A stretch of 11,349 nucleotides of DNA from Clostridia bacterium (GCA_017398245.1 JAFQGN010000036.1:1-11349); one strand, 5' to 3'. Shown: positions 1-6,569, counted from the first letter of the stretch. Notes: generated by a model not told the origin, from the letters alone. Program-made: numbers and translations.

Positions 1-420
1 ACTGCAGCGTGCTTTTCCTCAGATCGCTGGTGTAAGTGTTGGGGGCTCTGCCCCCAAACCCCTGCCAAAGTGTCATTGACCCTTTGGAATCCCTTATTGG
101 GGGAAGGGACGAGCCGCAACTGATAGGCGCTGCAGCGTGGTTTTCCGCAGGTCGTTAGTTCATGTTTTTGAGGGATTCTCGACTGTAAAAAAGATCGTTG
201 TCACAAAAAAGACGAAATGTTTTCTTAACAATGCAGCAGGAAAACGCGGAGGCCTTGTCGAATGGTTTAAACATGACACGCAAACAGTGAACGGCCCACG
301 GCTCCCGGCGCGGTAAAGCGCCTTGCGGAAGCGGCAGGAGGGGCTCTCCGCTGCATTCCCCGGGGCCCGCGGTCTGTCACAAAAGGCCGTGTCAGTCCAA
401 ATCGAAGGAGCGTGACAAGG
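1..420. other. Intergenic region upstream of hpf with small hairpins and a direct repeat
   Basis: I find no convincing gene here. Two adjacent hairpins lie at 42-56 (GGGGGC, loop TCT, GCCCCC) and 65-87 (10-nt arms with one mismatch, loop ATT); such pairs resemble dispersed intergenic elements of gut Clostridia, which is an impression and not a database result. A direct repeat links 2-30 and 130-158, with 24 of 29 bases identical by hand alignment and the copies 128 bp apart. A further small hairpin (GGCGC/GCGCC) is at 307-322. I could not assign a convincing promoter for hpf: TTGTCA at 198-203 lacks a good -10 at normal spacing, and GTTTAA near 265 resembles a sigma-B -35 but has no matching -10. 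Confidence 0.5.
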
Positions 421-957
421 ATGAAGCTTACGATCACCGGCAAGAACATGGCAATCACCGAGGCGATGCGCGAACATATCGAAAAGCGTCTGGCCCGGCT
501 TCAGAAGTATTTCTGGGACGATGTAGAGGTACAGGTGCGCCTGGCACAGGAAAAGGGCGCGCAGAACATCGTCGAGATCACCATTTTCATCGGTTCCACC
601 ATCCTGCGCGCGGAAGAGACCAGCAACGACATGTACGTCTCGGCCGACAAGGCGATCGACAAGGTCGTCTCGCAGCTGCGCAAGCATCATAAAAAGTTTG
701 CCGACAGGCTGCGCCCCGCCGAAGTTCCCGCTGTGGAAGAAGCGGCTGCCGAACCCGAAGCCGAAGAAGAAGCCCCCACCCTCGTGCGCGTGAAGCGCTT
801 CGCCGTGAAGCCCATGTCCGCCGAGGACGCCATCGAGCAGATGGAGCTTCTGGGCCATTCCTTCTTCATCTTCATTGACGATCAGACGAACGTGACCAGC
901 GTGGTCTACCGCCGCAACGACGGGAACTACGGCCTTCTCGTGCCGGAAAACGCCTGA
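421..957 (+). CDS. hpf: Ribosome hibernation promoting factor, long form
   Basis: Predicted 178-aa long HPF. It binds the 30S subunit in stationary phase or stress and dimerises 70S ribosomes into inactive 100S particles in the cytoplasm. Residues 1 to about 98 form the S30AE domain (starts MKLTITGKNMAITEAM; the basic stretch LRKHHKKFADRL lies near its end). An Ala/Glu-rich linker covers about 99-120. Residues 121-176 match the C-terminal dimerisation domain (LVRVKRFAVKPMSAEDAIEQ, then FFIFIDDQTNVTSVVYRRNDG). Length and two-domain order are normal for the Firmicute long form. The ATG at 421 was chosen over the GTG at 412 because GAAGGAG at 404-410 sits 10 nt before 421 but only 1 nt before 412. 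It appears monocistronic, with a terminator just downstream. Family assignment is firm. Confidence 0.97.
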   Translation: MKLTITGKNMAITEAMREHIEKRLARLQKYFWDDVEVQVRLAQEKGAQNIVEITIFIGSTILRAEETSNDMYVSADKAIDKVVSQLRKHHKKFADRLRPAEVPAVEEAAAEPEAEEEAPTLVRVKRFAVKPMSAEDAIEQMELLGHSFFIFIDDQTNVTSVVYRRNDGNYGLLVPENA

Positions 958-978
958 TCCTGCAAATATAAACACAGC

Positions 979-1007
979 CCCCGGAGCGAACGCTCCGGGG
1001 TTTTTTT
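979..1007 (+). terminator. Intrinsic terminator of hpf
   Basis: Arms CCCCGGAGCG (979-988) and CGCTCCGGGG (991-1000) form a near-perfect stem closed by a tight loop and followed by seven T residues (1001-1007). It lies 21 nt after the hpf stop. Confidence 0.95.
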
Positions 1008-1015
1008 GAGTAACG

Positions 1016-1206
1016 GCGGGAACCCTGTTTCTTTTTCTTTTGAAAAAGCAAAATGGTTCCCGCCCCCACCTAAAAAGAAATCCATTATGGGGTAAGAGCG
1101 AAATTCGTTTTCTCTTTTGCAGGAACAGCCTATCCCCCAAATCGGCTTCTTTTCGGAGGGGGTCTGGGGGGGACCCATTTCTTCTCCTGAAGAAAAGGGT
1201 CCCCCC
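1016..1206. repeat. Intergenic region with two large hairpins of the same design
   Basis: Hairpin 1 (1016-1063) has outer arms GCGGGAACC and GGTTCCCGC, a mismatched middle, and inner arms CTTTTTC (1031-1037) and GAAAAAG (1042-1048) around a TTTT loop. Hairpin 2 (1167-1206) has outer arms GGGGGGACCC and GGGTCCCCCC, one A/A mismatch, and inner arms TTTCTTC and GAAGAAA around a TCCT loop, giving 17 of 18 paired positions. Both share a G-rich outer arm ending in ACC and a pyrimidine-rich inner arm, so they look related. A third short pairing, AAGAG/CTCTT, lies at 1094-1116. Hairpin 2 starts 12 nt past the stop of the minus-strand gene but has no U-tract, so it is not a classical terminator. It may act as an RNA 3'-end stabiliser or be a mobile intergenic repeat. 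Confidence 0.7.
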
Positions 1207-1218
1207 AGCGCATCCTCC

Positions 1219-2217
1219 TTAAATGAAAGGACGGCGGTCGAGCACGAGCTTGAGCGGGTAAGAGGTTTCGATCTTACCCGGCAGCGCCTGCTGCAGTTCA
1301 GCCAGCGCGCAGCACACGCCAAAGAGCGCATGCAGATCGTTCCAGCCTTCATGCTTTTCCACGTCCACCTGCTCAAGATAGGCGATGTACTTCTGCGCCA
1401 TGTCCCACATCAGCTCGCGCGCCTCGTCAATGCGGTAGTTTTCCTGAATGGCAGCGCGGTTGAGCGCGTAGACCCAGTCGATCTCGCAGAAGTTAATCTC
1501 GCGCATGAAATCGTCGCCCAGATCGTTGTTCTTGTACAGATCGATGCAGGTATCCACCGTCGCCTTTGCGCAGGGGAACGGCCTGCGGGCGAAGGCATAG
1601 TTGAACATATAATGGAACCAGCCGAACAGATGGTGCGCGGCGCGCAGTTTGCCGGCCTGCACGGCGCCGCGGCGGCTGATGCCGTTGTCCGGATCGGCAT
1701 TTTTGTCCAGCCAGCCAAAGTACCAATCCTGCCAGTCCGGGTCGGCCTTGCCGGTGAGCACAAAGGCGGCATAGATGCCCGCGCCCTGGTGCGCGTTGTT
1801 CCACGGGCTCTCTTCCCAGAGCAGGTTTTCCAGAAGCTCTTCAAGCCCTTCTTTCGTTTCATGCCTGGACAGGCCATCCAGCGGATACACGGGGCCGGCG
1901 TCGAACAGCTCCAGCGCTGCGATGCAATGCGCCGTGCAATGGATGGTGTGGTGCGTGCCCTCGTAAAACAGGCCGGTCTCCGGGTCCTGAAACTGCTGCA
2001 GCTGCTGCACACAGGCCTCGCGCAGCGCGTTCTCGCGCGGGAACGCGCCGATGGTGTAGAGAATATTGGCCGCGTCCGCGCAGCCGTATTCGTTCGCGCC
2101 CAGCTTGCGGCTGCCCTTTTCATTCTGCCACAGCCAGCGCGCATACGCGCCCTTTTCCGGCAGCTCGTGGTTCTTTACCGTTGCATAGATCCTGCTGATG
2201 ATATGATCAATGTTCAT
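1219..2217 (-). CDS. Predicted alpha/alpha-toroid-like protein of unknown function
   Basis: A 332-aa soluble protein without a signal peptide or membrane segment. I cannot name its family with confidence. Helix pairs with aromatic/His-rich repeats suggest the alpha/alpha-barrel fold shared by terpenoid cyclases, prenyltransferases and six-hairpin glycosidases: residues 76-102 (PETGLFYEGTHHTIHCTAH within), 169-208 (DKNADPDNGISRRGAVQAGK, then HHLFGWFHYMFNYA), 241-255 (INFCEIDWVYALNRA) and 291-313 (GWNDLHALFGVCCALAELQQ). A carbohydrate- or glycan-related role is inferred from this fold and from the divergent sugar isomerase. The start is the ATG at 2217: AGGGAGG lies 8 nt upstream, whereas the in-frame ATG at 2259 lies upstream of the predicted transcription start. 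A sigma-A-type promoter sits just upstream. That it is a real gene is near certain; its function is open. Confidence 0.85.
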   Translation of the reverse strand: MNIDHIISRIYATVKNHELPEKGAYARWLWQNEKGSRKLGANEYGCADAANILYTIGAFPRENALREACVQQLQQFQDPETGLFYEGTHHTIHCTAHCIAALELFDAGPVYPLDGLSRHETKEGLEELLENLLWEESPWNNAHQGAGIYAAFVLTGKADPDWQDWYFGWLDKNADPDNGISRRGAVQAGKLRAAHHLFGWFHYMFNYAFARRPFPCAKATVDTCIDLYKNNDLGDDFMREINFCEIDWVYALNRAAIQENYRIDEARELMWDMAQKYIAYLEQVDVEKHEGWNDLHALFGVCCALAELQQALPGKIETSYPLKLVLDRRPFI

Positions 2218-2246
2218 GAACAGTGCCTCCCTTCGCATTTGCATCC

Positions 2247-2275
2247 AGTTTACCTGCATTCGGGCAAAAAAGCAA
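2247..2275 (-). promoter_or_regulatory. Sigma-A-type promoter of the toroid-like gene
   Basis: On the minus strand: -35 TTGCTT (2275-2270), 17-nt spacer, -10 TAAACT (2252-2247). The predicted start, near 2240, gives a leader of about 23 nt that includes the ribosome binding site. Confidence 0.7.
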
Positions 2276-2291
2276 TCCTAAAAAGCGTTTG

Positions 2292-2397
2292 GCGGGCCCG
2301 CGCGCAGTTTTTGCACGCAGAGGATGTGTCCGCCGCGGGAGGGCGCTCTGCGGGCCCGCGCGCATTCCGGGCGGCCGGAATTTTTTGCGCCGGCCGC
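2292..2397. repeat. Repeated GC palindrome and inverted repeat between divergent promoters
   Basis: The 15-mer GCGGGCCCGCGCGCA occurs exactly at 2292-2306 and 2350-2364; each copy begins with the 10-bp palindrome GCGGGCCCGC. Just after the second copy, GCGGCCGG (2371-2378) and CCGGCCGC (2390-2397) form an 8-bp inverted repeat around an A/T-rich loop, ending about 12 bp before the -35 position of the rightward promoter. The placement between two divergent promoters suggests operator sites or a DNA-structure element; no regulator is encoded nearby. Confidence 0.55.
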
Positions 2398-2408
2398 TCC
2401 AATATGGG

Positions 2409-2437
2409 TTCCCTTCCGGCAAAAAACGCGGTATACT
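2409..2437 (+). promoter_or_regulatory. Probable promoter of the sugar isomerase gene
   Basis: A good -10, TATACT, lies at 2432-2437. The -35 at 17-nt spacing (TTCCCT, 2409-2414) is weak, so the promoter may need an activator. The leader contains a small GGCC-GCAA-GGCC hairpin at 2448-2459. Confidence 0.5.
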
Positions 2438-2491
2438 GTGTTTGTCAGGCCGCAAGGCCAAGGCATTTTACGGAGCAAAGGAGCGAAAACG

Positions 2492-3328
2492 ATGAAGCTG
2501 CTTGGATATGAAGTTCCCCTTGGCATGTCCGTAACCAGCCATGCACCCGAACTGATCCACAGCCTTGTGGAAGAAGGCTTTACCCATTTTGAAGTTGGCA
2601 TCTCCCGTTCCCTAAAGGATCTTGCCACCCCCGAAAATCCCTCCTGCCGCGGCATGGAGGAGCAGCTTGTGGCTGAAAAGGACGCGCTCGTGGCCGCGAT
2701 CGAGGCCGAAAAGCTGTGCGTTTGGAGCGTACATCTGCCCTTCGGCGGCGGATGGGACATTGCCCATTACGATGAAGCCGAGCGCGACGCAGTGGTCGAA
2801 TCGCTGGGAAAGATCATCAAACTGACGGCGAAGTGGCACCCGCGCGTGTACGTTCTGCACGGCTGTCTGGAGCCCGTGGCCCCCGAGCAGAGGCCCGTGC
2901 GCGTCGCACGTTCCATCCAGTCCATGCGCGAACTGGACGAGCTGGCCAAGAAGTACGGCGCGCGCATCGCTCTGGAAGACCTGCCGCGCTCGTGCCTGGC
3001 CAATTCTACCGTGGAGACCCGCGCCATGATGCTGGCCGCGGGCGTGCCGATCTGCTTTGACGTGAACCATCTGCTGGGCGATACGCACGAGGCGTTCCTG
3101 AACGCGATGGCGACCAATGTGGTCACCACCCATCTTTCCGATTACGACGGCATCGACGAGCGCCACTGGCTGCCCGGCGAGGGCATCGTTCCGTGGAAGC
3201 AGGTGTTCCTGGGCCTGATGGAAAACGGCTATCGCGGCCCGTTCCTGTTTGAACTGAGGCAGGGCGAGGACGGCCCGTACCCGGCCAAGCAGGTCGTCGA
3301 ATGCTTCAAAAAAGCGCTTGGAGAATAA
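2492..3328 (+). CDS. Sugar phosphate isomerase/epimerase, xylose-isomerase-like TIM barrel
   Basis: A 278-aa cytoplasmic protein of the AP-endonuclease-2/xylose-isomerase-like TIM-barrel superfamily (Pfam AP_endonuc_2 type). These metal-dependent enzymes isomerise or epimerise sugars, inositols or their derivatives. Strand-end motifs appear in the expected order: FEVGIS (33-38), WSVHLPFGGGWD (78-89, H81), VYVLHGCLEP (119-128, H123), IALEDLP (159-165, E162), CFDVNH (188-193, D190 and H193), TTHLSDYDGIDERHWLPGEG (212-231, H214) and PFLFELR (250-256, E254). E162, D190, H214 and E254 are the likely divalent-metal ligands; this is inferred by family analogy. The exact substrate is unknown. The ATG start is supported by AAAGGAG at 2477-2483, 8 nt upstream. 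The gene is transcribed divergently from the toroid-like gene and ends in its own terminator. Confidence 0.92.
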   Translation: MKLLGYEVPLGMSVTSHAPELIHSLVEEGFTHFEVGISRSLKDLATPENPSCRGMEEQLVAEKDALVAAIEAEKLCVWSVHLPFGGGWDIAHYDEAERDAVVESLGKIIKLTAKWHPRVYVLHGCLEPVAPEQRPVRVARSIQSMRELDELAKKYGARIALEDLPRSCLANSTVETRAMMLAAGVPICFDVNHLLGDTHEAFLNAMATNVVTTHLSDYDGIDERHWLPGEGIVPWKQVFLGLMENGYRGPFLFELRQGEDGPYPAKQVVECFKKALGE

Positions 3329-3341
3329 TATTTCTGTGCAA

Positions 3342-3374
3342 AACAGCTGCCGGCCCCGCCGGCGGCTGTTTTTT
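3342..3374 (+). terminator. Intrinsic terminator of the sugar isomerase gene
   Basis: A 13-bp stem with one T-G wobble (arms 3342-3354 and 3358-3370, loop CCC) is followed by a T-tract at 3369-3374, 13 nt after the stop codon. Confidence 0.93.
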
Positions 3375-3399
3375 GCTGCGGGAACAAGAAAGATGCGCA

Positions 3400-3428
3400 T
3401 TGACGCGGCCTGCACCGCGTGATACAAT
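3400..3428 (+). promoter_or_regulatory. Sigma-A promoter of the T-box transcript
   Basis: -35 TTGACG (3400-3405), 17-nt spacer, -10 TACAAT (3423-3428). Both hexamers are near consensus. Transcription would start near 3435, just before stem I of the T-box leader. Confidence 0.88.
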
Positions 3429-3434
3429 ATCTTT

Positions 3435-3698
3435 ACATTCCACGAAGGGAAAAAGTACCCGCAGCCTTCCTTCTCCAGAGAGCAGCCGGCCGGTGAAAGG
3501 CGCGAAGGAGCGCGGCGAAGCCATCCCCGAGAAGCGCACCGAACCCCGAAGGGGCATTAGGCTGCGCCGGGCGCGCCCGTTACAGCGCGGGGCAGTTTCT
3601 GCCCCAAAGGCCCTTGGCCGCAAGGCGCGGGCGAAATAAGGTGGTACCGCGAAGCTCGCTTCGCCCTTATGCTTTCCATAAAGGGCGGGGCGTTTTTT
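3435..3698 (+). promoter_or_regulatory. T-box riboswitch leader, predicted tRNA-Ala specific
   Basis: A tRNA-sensing leader that allows readthrough when its cognate tRNA is uncharged. The conserved T-box AAGGTGGTACCGCG is at 3638-3651. Stem I signals are in order: GGGA (3447-3450) pairing with TCCC (3524-3527), AGTA (3454-3457), AGAGAG (3477-3482), GGTGAAAG (3492-3499), and the specifier loop CGAA-GCC-A with the specifier at 3520-3522. GCC is an alanine codon. The antiterminator bulge TGGT (3642-3645) would pair with ACCA, matching an A discriminator as in tRNA-Ala; tRNA-Gly would need TGGA. The competing terminator has arms 3657-3668 and 3681-3692 and a T6 run at 3693-3698. Identity as a T-box is very strong; the alanine call rests on my alignment of the specifier loop to known leaders. 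Confidence 0.94.
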
Positions 3699-3741
3699 CT
3701 GCTGCGCCGCATAGGCTCTACCGGTAAGGAGGAAAAGAAGC

Positions 3742-5145
3742 ATGCTCAAAGCGATCGAAACTGTGAACGATTTTATCAACAATATCGTATGGGGCTGGCC
3801 CTGTATGATCCTGCTGCTGGGCGTCGGATTGTATCTGACCGTCGGCAGCCGCTTTCTGCAGGTGCGCAAGTTCGGCTATTCCATGAAAAACACCATCGGC
3901 CGCGTGTTGGAGCGCAAGAGCGCTTCCTCCGGAACGATCACCCCTTTTCAGGCGCTGTGCACTGCTCTGGCCGCGACCGTAGGCACGGGCAACATTGCAG
4001 GCGTAGCGGGCGCGATCGCCCTGGGCGGCCCCGGCGCGGTGTTCTGGATGTGGATCTCGGCTCTGCTGGGCATGTGCACCAAATATGCCGAAATCGTTCT
4101 GGCCGTGCATTTCCGCAAGCGCAATGAGGCCGGCGAATGGGTCGGCGGGCCGATGCACTATATCAAAAACGGCATGGGCAAGGGCTGGGGCTGGCTGGCT
4201 GCGCTGTTTGCCGCGTTTGCAGCGCTGGCGTCCTTCGGCATCGGCAATGCCACGCAGGTGGGCTCCATCAAAGATTCCGTCAATTCCATGCTGTACGGCT
4301 TTGGCCTGGTCCCCTCTGCCGCGGGCCTGCCCGTTGCGAACGCGATCATCGGCGTGGCCATGGCCATCATCCTCTTGCTGATTTTGCTTGGCGGCATGAA
4401 GCGTCTGGCCAGCGTGACCGAGCGCCTCGTTCCCTTCATGGCCATTTTGTACATCATTCTGGGCCTCGGCGTGGTCATAATGAATATCGAAAAGGTCCCC
4501 GGCGTGTTCGCCTCCATTTTTGAAGGCGCGTTCACCCCGGCGGGCGTGACCGGCGGCGTGGTCGGTTCCATCTTCATCAGCATGAAGCGCGGCATTTCCC
4601 GCGGCATCTTCTCGAACGAAGCCGGTCTCGGTTCCGCGCCTATGGCGCACGCCTCTTCCGATACCGACAGCCCCGTCAAGCAGGGCCTGTACGGCATTTT
4701 CGAAGTATTCGCCGACACCATCGTCATCTGCACGCTCACGGCGCTGATCGTGCTGTGCGCCGGCCAGAACCTGACCTACGGCGTGAGCTGCGGCGCGGAA
4801 ATGACCATTTCCGGCTTCACCGCCACGTACGGCTCCTGGGTTTCGGTATTCGCCGCCGTCGCCATTGTGTGCTTTGCGTTTTCCACCATTCTGGGCTGGG
4901 GCCTGTACGGTTCCCGCGCGATCGAATACCTTCTGGGCCGAAAGAGCGTGAAGGTGTACACCGTAATCTACTGCCTGGTGGCCGTGCTCGGCGCGACGGT
5001 GGATCTCGGCCTGCTGTGGGACATTGCCGATACGCTCAACGGTCTGATGGCCATTCCGAACCTGATCGCCGTGGCGATCCTCTCCCCGGTCGTGTTCCGG
5101 CTGACGAAGGAATATTTCGATTCCAAGTCCGCATCCCTTCGCTGA
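3742..5145 (+). CDS. Alanine/glycine:cation symporter (AGCS family)
   Basis: A 467-aa integral membrane Na+-coupled importer of small neutral amino acids (AGCS, AlsT/DagA type). The family signature GTGNIAGVAGAIALGGPGAV is at 81-100, and GGPMHYIKNGMG is at 135-146. A second conserved stretch (RGIFSNEAGLGSAPMAHASS, 287-306) is followed by DTIVICTLTALIVL (325-338). Hydrophobic segments recur throughout, consistent with roughly ten helices, and the length is normal for the family. The ATG start has AAGGAGG at 3726-3732, 9 nt upstream. It is the only gene behind the alanine T-box and is closed by a terminator, so its expression should rise when alanyl-tRNA is scarce. Substrate: alanine is favoured by the riboswitch, but glycine or D-alanine cannot be excluded. 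Confidence 0.95.
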   Translation: MLKAIETVNDFINNIVWGWPCMILLLGVGLYLTVGSRFLQVRKFGYSMKNTIGRVLERKSASSGTITPFQALCTALAATVGTGNIAGVAGAIALGGPGAVFWMWISALLGMCTKYAEIVLAVHFRKRNEAGEWVGGPMHYIKNGMGKGWGWLAALFAAFAALASFGIGNATQVGSIKDSVNSMLYGFGLVPSAAGLPVANAIIGVAMAIILLLILLGGMKRLASVTERLVPFMAILYIILGLGVVIMNIEKVPGVFASIFEGAFTPAGVTGGVVGSIFISMKRGISRGIFSNEAGLGSAPMAHASSDTDSPVKQGLYGIFEVFADTIVICTLTALIVLCAGQNLTYGVSCGAEMTISGFTATYGSWVSVFAAVAIVCFAFSTILGWGLYGSRAIEYLLGRKSVKVYTVIYCLVAVLGATVDLGLLWDIADTLNGLMAIPNLIAVAILSPVVFRLTKEYFDSKSASLR

Positions 5146-5156
5146 TCCTGCATACC

Positions 5157-5190
5157 AAGCGCCGCTCTTTATCGGGCGGCGCTTTTCTTT
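5157..5190 (+). terminator. Intrinsic terminator of the AGCS gene
   Basis: Arms AAGCGCCGC (5157-5165) and GCGGCGCTT (5176-5184) pair fully, and two further pairs tighten the loop. The run TTTTCTTT follows from 5183. Confidence 0.92.
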
Positions 5191-5228
5191 CCCGGAAAAC
5201 AGATTCAGCAACACAGCTAAGCTGTATT

Positions 5229-5528
5229 ATGGTATAATAATGTTTAGGAATCTGCGGAGCGGATTCCGGGTCGAAAGCCCGCGTCAGCGAGGATTTCGAC
5301 AAACATGGTATAATAATGTTTAGGAATCTGCGGAGCGGATTCCGGGTCGAAAGCCCGCGTCAGCGAGGATTTCGACAAACATGGTATAATAGATTCAGCA
5401 ATCCGAGGATCTGATTCCAGGCGAACACACACGCCAGCGTGGAGTTCGACAAACAGAGGTACTTAGGTTTAGGAATCCGTGGAACGGATTCCGGGCGAGC
5501 ACCCGCGTTAGCAGCGTTTTCGACAAAG
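5229..5528. repeat. Tandem array of a roughly 75-bp structured repeat, four copies
   Basis: Copies at 5229-5304 and 5305-5380 are identical 76-mers. Copies at 5381-5454 and about 5455-5528 are diverged. Each begins with an ATGGTATAAT-like block (degenerate in copy 4) and ends with TTCGACAAA(C). Hairpin 1 in each unit (5247-5267, 5323-5343, 5398-5418, 5472-5492) has 9-bp arms around a GGA loop. The innermost pair changes from C-G (copies 1-2) to A-T (copy 3) to T-A (copy 4). Hairpin 2 has outer arms TCGAAA/TTTCGA in copies 1-2 and CGAAC/GTTCG in copy 3. These paired changes suggest that structure is conserved. An 11-mer AGATTCAGCAA occurs at 5201-5211 and again inside copy 3 at 5391-5401, so a degenerate unit may precede the array. 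The 76-bp period is not a multiple of three and no start signals fit, so it is unlikely to be coding. Confidence 0.85.
5382..5390 (+). promoter_or_regulatory. Extended -10 promoter-like element carried by the repeat
   Basis: TGGTATAAT is a perfect extended -10 (TGN plus TATAAT). The same nonamer occurs at 5230-5238 and 5306-5314, once per repeat. No -35 is evident, which extended -10 promoters can tolerate. The copy at 5382 is the last before the HAD gene and may drive it with a leader of about 190 nt that includes two diverged repeat units. This is a prediction only. Confidence 0.45.
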
Positions 5529-5587
5529 TAAATGAGAGTACAAGGCTGAAATCTGTCTGCCGACAGCACAGAATCGAGGAGAAAAAA

Positions 5588-6355
5588 ATGAAAAAATACG
5601 AAGGCATCCTGATCTGTACCGATTACGACGGCACCTTTTCCAATTTCGGCGAGATCGCGCCCGAAGACGCGAAGGCAGTGCGCTATTTTCAGGAGAACGG
5701 CGGCCTGTTCACCATCGCTTCCGGCCGTTCACCCGATTTTTTGTGGACGAAGCGCGATATGTTCATCCCCAACGCGCCGGTGATCTCCATCAACGGCACG
5801 ATGATCAACGCGCCGGACGACATGCGCACTCTGGCCGAGTTCCCTCTGGGCGACGATGTTGTGGACGCGGCATGCGACCTGTGGGAGAGGCTGCCCGCCG
5901 AGCGCATCAGCATTTACGGCGCAGACAGAGAGGGCAAGTTCCTGCTGCGCAGCGAGGTCGGCTCTCTGCGCGATCTGTTCGCTTCCATCCCGCGGCCGTG
6001 GTACAAGATCCTGTTTGTGCAAAGCTACAAGGTCACCCCGTTTGTGCTGGAGGAATGCAAGCGGCTCTACGGCGACCGGTATGCGTTCGACCGCAGCTGG
6101 CCCGAGGGAATTGAGCTGCACGCAAAGAACACCGGCAAGGGCGAATGTCTCAGCTTTATGCGCAAGTATATCGGCATCGACGGCCTGAAGATTGTGGGCG
6201 TGGGCGATTATGAAAACGACGTGTCCCTCCTGCGCATGGCCGATATCGGCTACGCCGTGGCTAACGCGACCGACGCAGTGAAGGCTGCGGCGGACCGCGT
6301 GACCGTCTCCAATGTCGAGCACGCTATTGCCGCGATCATAGAAGAACTGGGCTGA
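5588..6355 (+). CDS. Cof-type HAD-superfamily phosphatase
   Basis: A 255-aa cytoplasmic hydrolase of the HAD superfamily, Cof/IIB-type. These Mg2+-dependent phosphatases usually act on sugar phosphates or other phosphorylated metabolites. Motif I is CTDYDGTFS (10-18; nucleophile D12, acid/base D14). Motif II is IASGRS (43-48, S45). VISINGTMI (65-73) is typical of this subfamily. Motif III is Lys184 in HAKNTGKGECL. Motif IV is VGDYENDVSLL (205-215; D207, D211). The region between motifs II and III (about 80-175) would be the C2 cap that sets substrate choice. GAGGAG at 5576-5581 lies 6 nt before the ATG. A small CTGTC/GACAG hairpin at 5553-5566 precedes it. The gene stands alone between the repeat array and a terminator. 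Physiological substrate unknown. Confidence 0.94.
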   Translation: MKKYEGILICTDYDGTFSNFGEIAPEDAKAVRYFQENGGLFTIASGRSPDFLWTKRDMFIPNAPVISINGTMINAPDDMRTLAEFPLGDDVVDAACDLWERLPAERISIYGADREGKFLLRSEVGSLRDLFASIPRPWYKILFVQSYKVTPFVLEECKRLYGDRYAFDRSWPEGIELHAKNTGKGECLSFMRKYIGIDGLKIVGVGDYENDVSLLRMADIGYAVANATDAVKAAADRVTVSNVEHAIAAIIEELG

Positions 6356-6380
6356 ACGAAGGTACTTCATGCTTTCTCAA

Positions 6381-6418
6381 AACACCGGCGGGCTATGCGG
6401 CTCGCCGGTGTTCCTTTA
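6381..6418 (+). terminator. Intrinsic terminator of the HAD phosphatase gene
   Basis: Arms AACACCGGCG (6381-6390) and CGCCGGTGTT (6403-6412) pair perfectly and extend inward. The T-tract (TTCCTTT) is imperfect. On the minus strand the stem is followed by TTTTG, so it could also stop leftward readthrough. Confidence 0.75.
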
Positions 6419-6509
6419 TACAGGCACGAATGTCCGGTCACCAACGTTCTCCTGTCCACCGAGACCCAAAGGAGCGCCCGCTGGTTCAACCGCCGGGGAA
6501 CGCCGGTAC

Positions 6510-6553
6510 AAAAAAAGACCGCGCCTCCATATCGGGAGATGCGGTCCTTTTTT
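6510..6553 (-). terminator. Terminator of the minus-strand ABC import operon
   Basis: GACCGC (6517-6522) pairs with GCGGTC (6541-6546), and an inner CTCC/GGAG pairing extends the stem. An A-run at 6510-6516 gives a seven-U tract on the minus-strand RNA. A T-run on the other side (6548-6553) makes it potentially bidirectional. It lies 17 nt past the stop of the last operon gene. Confidence 0.92.
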
Positions 6554-6569
6554 GCTGTGTATGCTTGGC

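Noticed and set aside
412..420. GTG start for hpf
   Set aside because: Only 1 nt after the Shine-Dalgarno; the ATG at 421 has 10-nt spacing and matches the usual N-terminus.
1117..2511. Long plus-strand frame opposite the toroid-like gene
   Set aside because: Runs through a hairpin region and two promoters and has no family features; the minus-strand gene has a good start and promoter.
3718..5214. Long minus-strand frame opposite the AGCS gene
   Set aside because: His/Ala/Gly-rich shadow translation with no domain, crossing a terminator; the plus-strand AGCS protein is unmistakable.
5229..5528. Possible CRISPR array
   Set aside because: The repeated unit is continuous and divergent copies change throughout; there is no constant short repeat with unique spacers and no cas gene.
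5036..5607. Short minus-strand frames across the repeat array
   Set aside because: They recur only because the DNA repeats, change frame from unit to unit, and lack ribosome binding sites.
6440..6509. Possible tRNA (GGTTCAACC resembles a T-arm)
   Set aside because: No acceptor stem, D-arm or anticodon arm can be assembled around it.
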